A stretch of 36,891 bases of DNA from Stieleria sedimenti (GTDB lineage: Bacteria; Planctomycetota; Planctomycetia; Pirellulales; Pirellulaceae): contig NZ_JANZKV010000200.1 of the NCBI RefSeq assembly GCF_025060895.1, positions 10,380 through 47,270 on the forward strand. The letters are read 5' to 3'. The stretch's first letter is position 1. Each line of letters starts with the position of its first letter. Positions 34,322 to 36,891 of the stretch are shown here, one piece after another. Below the pieces are notes generated by a model, which saw nothing but the letters and a program-made list of their open reading frames with translations, did no database searches and was not told the DNA's origin. A program made the position numbers and the translations under genes.

Positions 34322-35490
34322 GGTCGTCGCCCCAGCACGCGAAACACTTCGTTTGCATCCGTCACGCCTTCGTCGATCAATCGCGCCGCCTGGTCGTGCA
34401 ACGAATCGATCCCAGCGCATGCGGCGATCGCGTCGATTTCAGTCGCGGATCGGCCATCGACCAATCCGTCGAACACCGCTTGGCCGGCCGAGGATCCGTC
34501 GAAGGCGAGAATTTGCGAGATCGGGATGCGTCCTTGGTATCCGGTGCCGTGACACCCATCGCAATTCGGATTCAAGGCCGAGTTTGATTCGGCCGCACAC
34601 GCCGAACAGAGTCGCCGCACCAACCGTTGGCACAAGATGCCGCGCAGGCCACTCTGGATCGCATAACTGGGCAACTTCATTTGCACCAACCGACGCAGCG
34701 TCACGCCGATTGAACTGGCATGGATGGATGAAAAACACAAATGGCCGGTCATCGACGCCGTCAAGACTGCTTCGGCGGTCTCGACGTCGCGGATCTCGCT
34801 GACCAGCAACACCTCGGCGTCTTGTCGAACCGCCGCGCGCAGCGCCGACGCCAGGGTCATGCCGCTGGTCGGCTGCAATTGACTTTGGCTGATCGAATCG
34901 ATCACCGACTCGATCGGATCTTCGATCGTCAAGACGCTGCGTGGAAACCCGCTGTCGGCGATGTAGCGAAGACAGGCGTAGAGCGTCGTGGTCTTTCCGC
35001 TGCCGGCGGGGCCAGCGACGAGGAGCCATCCGTCGCGTGAATCGCAGACCGATCGCAGTTGTTCTTTCGTTGCGGCATCAAACCCGAGCTGATCCAAGTG
35101 ACGAATCGATTCGCGGTCACTGATGATGCGGATCGCGGCACGATTGCCGTGCACCGTCGGGAAAATGCCCAGCCGCATTTCGTGTTCAGCGCCGCCCGCG
35201 TCTTGCCAACGAAGCGGCCCTTCCTGTGGGACGCCACCGCGATAGGACGGCAATCCCGACAACGCCATCAGCCGGGCCACCGGATCGCTTTGCTCGCTAA
35301 AGTCGTAGGAATCAAAGGGCTGAAGGACGCCGTTGAGCCGAAACGAGACCTCCCAACGCCCGGATCGCGGTTGAAGATGCACGTCACTTGCACCACGAGC
35401 CACTGCTGCGGTTAGACATTCGTTGACCATCGCGATTGCGAAGTCAGGGTCCGTGGAGGATCGTCGCGTTCGTGAGAAAGAAACCAGCAT
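34318..35490 (-). CDS. gspE: GspE/PilB-type secretion ATPase
   Basis: The hexameric motor ATPase (390 residues) of a type II secretion or type IV pilus-like machine. Walker A 'GPAGSGKTT' is at 160-168, the Asp box 'IEDPIES' at 189-195, Walker B 'VLLVSEIRD' at 227-235 (Ser where VGEIRD is usual), and the His box 'GHLCFSSIH' at 249-257. A four-Cys zinc site (C295, C298, C310, C313) is intact. It is about 100 residues shorter than E. coli GspE because the N-terminal docking domain is missing. It is first in the operon and divergent from the DUF1559 gene, with 85 bp between them. Confidence 0.94.
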   Translation of the reverse strand: MLVSFSRTRRSSTDPDFAIAMVNECLTAAVARGASDVHLQPRSGRWEVSFRLNGVLQPFDSYDFSEQSDPVARLMALSGLPSYRGGVPQEGPLRWQDAGGAEHEMRLGIFPTVHGNRAAIRIISDRESIRHLDQLGFDAATKEQLRSVCDSRDGWLLVAGPAGSGKTTTLYACLRYIADSGFPRSVLTIEDPIESVIDSISQSQLQPTSGMTLASALRAAVRQDAEVLLVSEIRDVETAEAVLTASMTGHLCFSSIHASSIGVTLRRLVQMKLPSYAIQSGLRGILCQRLVRRLCSACAAESNSALNPNCDGCHGTGYQGRIPISQILAFDGSSAGQAVFDGLVDGRSATEIDAIAACAGIDSLHDQAARLIDEGVTDANEVFRVLGRRP

Positions 35491-35575
35491 TCCTTATTCC
35501 GAAAAGCTCGCGTCACGGAGCACGCGTGATGCGGGAGATTGCTAAGCTATGGTTTTCAACCCACTGGAATAGACC
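35491..35575. promoter_or_regulatory. Divergent spacer between gspE operon and DUF1559 gene
   Basis: Only 85 bp separate the two divergent starts, so promoters for the secretion operon and the DUF1559 protein must lie here and may be co-regulated. No clear -35/-10 pair is visible. Confidence 0.4.
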
Positions 35576-36811
35576 ATGAACCATCGCCGGTATCATAACG
35601 GATTCACGTTGCTGGAGTTGCTCGTTGTTGTTGGTGTGATCGGAATTTTGGTGGGACTGTTGTTGCCCGCGGTCCAAGCATCACGCGAAGCGGCGCGTCG
35701 GATGAGTTGTAGCAACAACTTGAAACAGGTGGCGTTGGGTGTCGCCCAGTATCATGATGCGTTCAGAATTCTTCCGCCGCATGGGACCGGAACGTTCAAC
35801 AACACCAACGATCCGGCAGCAACCAATCAATTTCGGCTGAGTTTTTTGGTGTCCATCACGCCGTTCCTGGGCAACACGCCGCTGTGGAAAACTATCAGTA
35901 GCGAATGGACCGGACCGCCACCCGCTGGAGACTTACTCGGCCAGCAAGACGACTTCTATGACATGGCGATGGACGTCGACGACTTCAACGAGCCGGAGCA
36001 TCGCTATCCGAGCATGGGGCCCGTTCCATCGATGCGATCCTATGGACCTTGGGATCATGAGGTCGCAACCTACCGTTGTCCGTCGGATCCGGGCATCGGA
36101 TCACCCGCGTTGGGGCGAACCAATTATGCGGCGTGCCTGGGTGACGCGATCGAAGGGTTGGATGAAGGATTGTGGCGCTTTCAGGATTCGAAGTGGTCAC
36201 CCAGCGGCGAGGCGCAGATGCAGGCGACCGGACGCGGGATGTTTGTTCCCAGGATGGTCACCTCGTTTGACGACGTCACCGACGGCCTGTCCACGACGAT
36301 CATGCTGGGTGAGATCGCAACCGACCTTGGCGACAAGGACATTCGAACGATTCCGTCCCTGCAAAACGGATGGACCGGCGGCGTGTTGGACGATGTGCAA
36401 CTCTGCCGCAGCCAGATCGATCCGGAGCGTCCCCGGTTTTGGGATGCCCGCGGCACGGTTCAATTGTCGTCGATTCGCGGCCAGGGAAGAGGTTATCGTT
36501 GGGCCGACGCGATGCCGTTGATGACCGGATTCAACACGGTTCTGCCGCCCAATACACAACTCTGTTTCGGCGGCGACTCGACGACCATCGGAACGTTATC
36601 CCTGAGCAGTCGTCACCAAGGCGGCGGCCACGTGGCAATGGGCGATGGTGCCGTCGTCTTCCTGACCGATTCGATTGAGTCGGGTGGAATGAAAGGCACC
36701 GTGACCCTCGACGGACAAGACCTTCTGGCTCCCGGCAGCCCAAGCCCCTTCGGGCTCTGGGGAGCCTTGGGGACACGCAATCAAAACGAGATGGTTGGAG
36801 AATCTCTGTAG
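35576..36811 (+). CDS. DUF1559 protein with type IV pilin-like N-terminus
   Basis: A 411-residue DUF1559 protein: basic leader, processing site [12 protein letters not shown] with Glu at +5, one hydrophobic helix, then '[14 protein letters not shown]'. The C-terminal signatures '[19 protein letters not shown]' and '[12 protein letters not shown]' are present. It is a near-equal-length paralogue of the gene at 2850-4082, sharing the 'YPSMGPVP', 'CPSDPGIG', 'GRTNYAA', '[15 protein letters not shown]' and 'RPRFWD' contexts. Because it is divergent from, and only 85 bp from, the gspE operon, it is a good candidate for a substrate or structural pilin of that machine. The start is ATG 35576. Confidence 0.92.
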   Translation: MNHRRYHNGFTLLELLVVVGVIGILVGLLLPAVQASREAARRMSCSNNLKQVALGVAQYHDAFRILPPHGTGTFNNTNDPAATNQFRLSFLVSITPFLGNTPLWKTISSEWTGPPPAGDLLGQQDDFYDMAMDVDDFNEPEHRYPSMGPVPSMRSYGPWDHEVATYRCPSDPGIGSPALGRTNYAACLGDAIEGLDEGLWRFQDSKWSPSGEAQMQATGRGMFVPRMVTSFDDVTDGLSTTIMLGEIATDLGDKDIRTIPSLQNGWTGGVLDDVQLCRSQIDPERPRFWDARGTVQLSSIRGQGRGYRWADAMPLMTGFNTVLPPNTQLCFGGDSTTIGTLSLSSRHQGGGHVAMGDGAVVFLTDSIESGGMKGTVTLDGQDLLAPGSPSPFGLWGALGTRNQNEMVGESL

Positions 36812-36854
36812 GTGGTCTGCATTGACGCGTGTTCCGAAGGTACTGCTGCGCTGA

Positions 36855-36891
36855 CATTTAGATTCTCTCCCTCTGGGAGAGAATCTAAATG
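36855..36891. terminator. Perfect long hairpin at the window edge
   Basis: ATTTAGATTCTCTCCC (36856-36871) and its exact reverse complement (36875-36890) are separated by three bases, and C36855/G36891 add a further pair. The stem has at least 17 bp and is cut by the window end. It lies 44 bp past the DUF1559 stop and is a likely strong bidirectional terminator, or the tip of a small repeat. Confidence 0.75.

Overview
The window looks like chromosomal DNA of a planctomycete, most likely a Pirellulaceae-type bacterium (Rhodopirellula and relatives). That inference rests on two complete DUF1559 prepilin-like proteins plus a shorter relative, a TIGR03067 domain fused to a DUF1080 domain, a formylglycine-type sulfatase, a bacterial methenyl-tetrahydromethanopterin cyclohydrolase, an OleC-like ligase and many short GC-rich intergenic repeats. 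No rRNA, tRNA, CRISPR array, transposase or phage gene was seen.

Layout. 1-4.1 kb: a zinc-peptidase-like protein, a Tat-exported intradiol dioxygenase, a 56-residue lipoprotein and a DUF1559 protein. 4.1-7.1 kb: an AraC-type regulator divergent from an exported sulfatase. 7.1-7.5 kb: repeats. 7.5-18.5 kb: a metal-resistance and metal-homeostasis island. It holds a TolC-type outer-membrane lipoprotein (minus strand), a Cys-rich exported protein, a Cys/His-rich lipoprotein, a CusB-like adaptor with three metal-binding modules, and a CusA-like RND pump that keeps the three Cu/Ag methionines. HupE, an ArsR-family repressor and a COG0523 (CobW-like) GTPase follow; a promoter overlapped by a perfect palindrome lies just before the GTPase gene. 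18.5-22.1 kb: a DUF1080 protein, bioD, an N-carbamoylputrescine amidase-like enzyme and a free-standing GyrB-type TOPRIM protein. 22.1-22.7 kb: repeats, plus a sigma70-like promoter and strong hairpin in a convergent gap (possible small RNA).

22.7-26.3 kb (minus strand): three genes coupled by ATGA overlaps: mch, an ATP-grasp ligase and an OleC-like adenylating enzyme. 26.6-28.2 kb: def-fmt. 28.4-35.5 kb (minus strand): a compact operon for a type II secretion/type IV pilus-like assembly machine. It has one GspE ATPase, three consecutive GspF-like membrane proteins, two pseudopilins, a PilX/GspK-like protein and a short DUF1559-like pilin, then a sugar O-acetyltransferase; most junctions are 4-bp overlaps. 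Divergent from gspE lies a full-length DUF1559 protein, closely related to the one at 2.85 kb. No secretin or prepilin peptidase is in the window. The most unusual systems are this three-GspF machine with its DUF1559 proteins and the mch/ATP-grasp/OleC-like operon.
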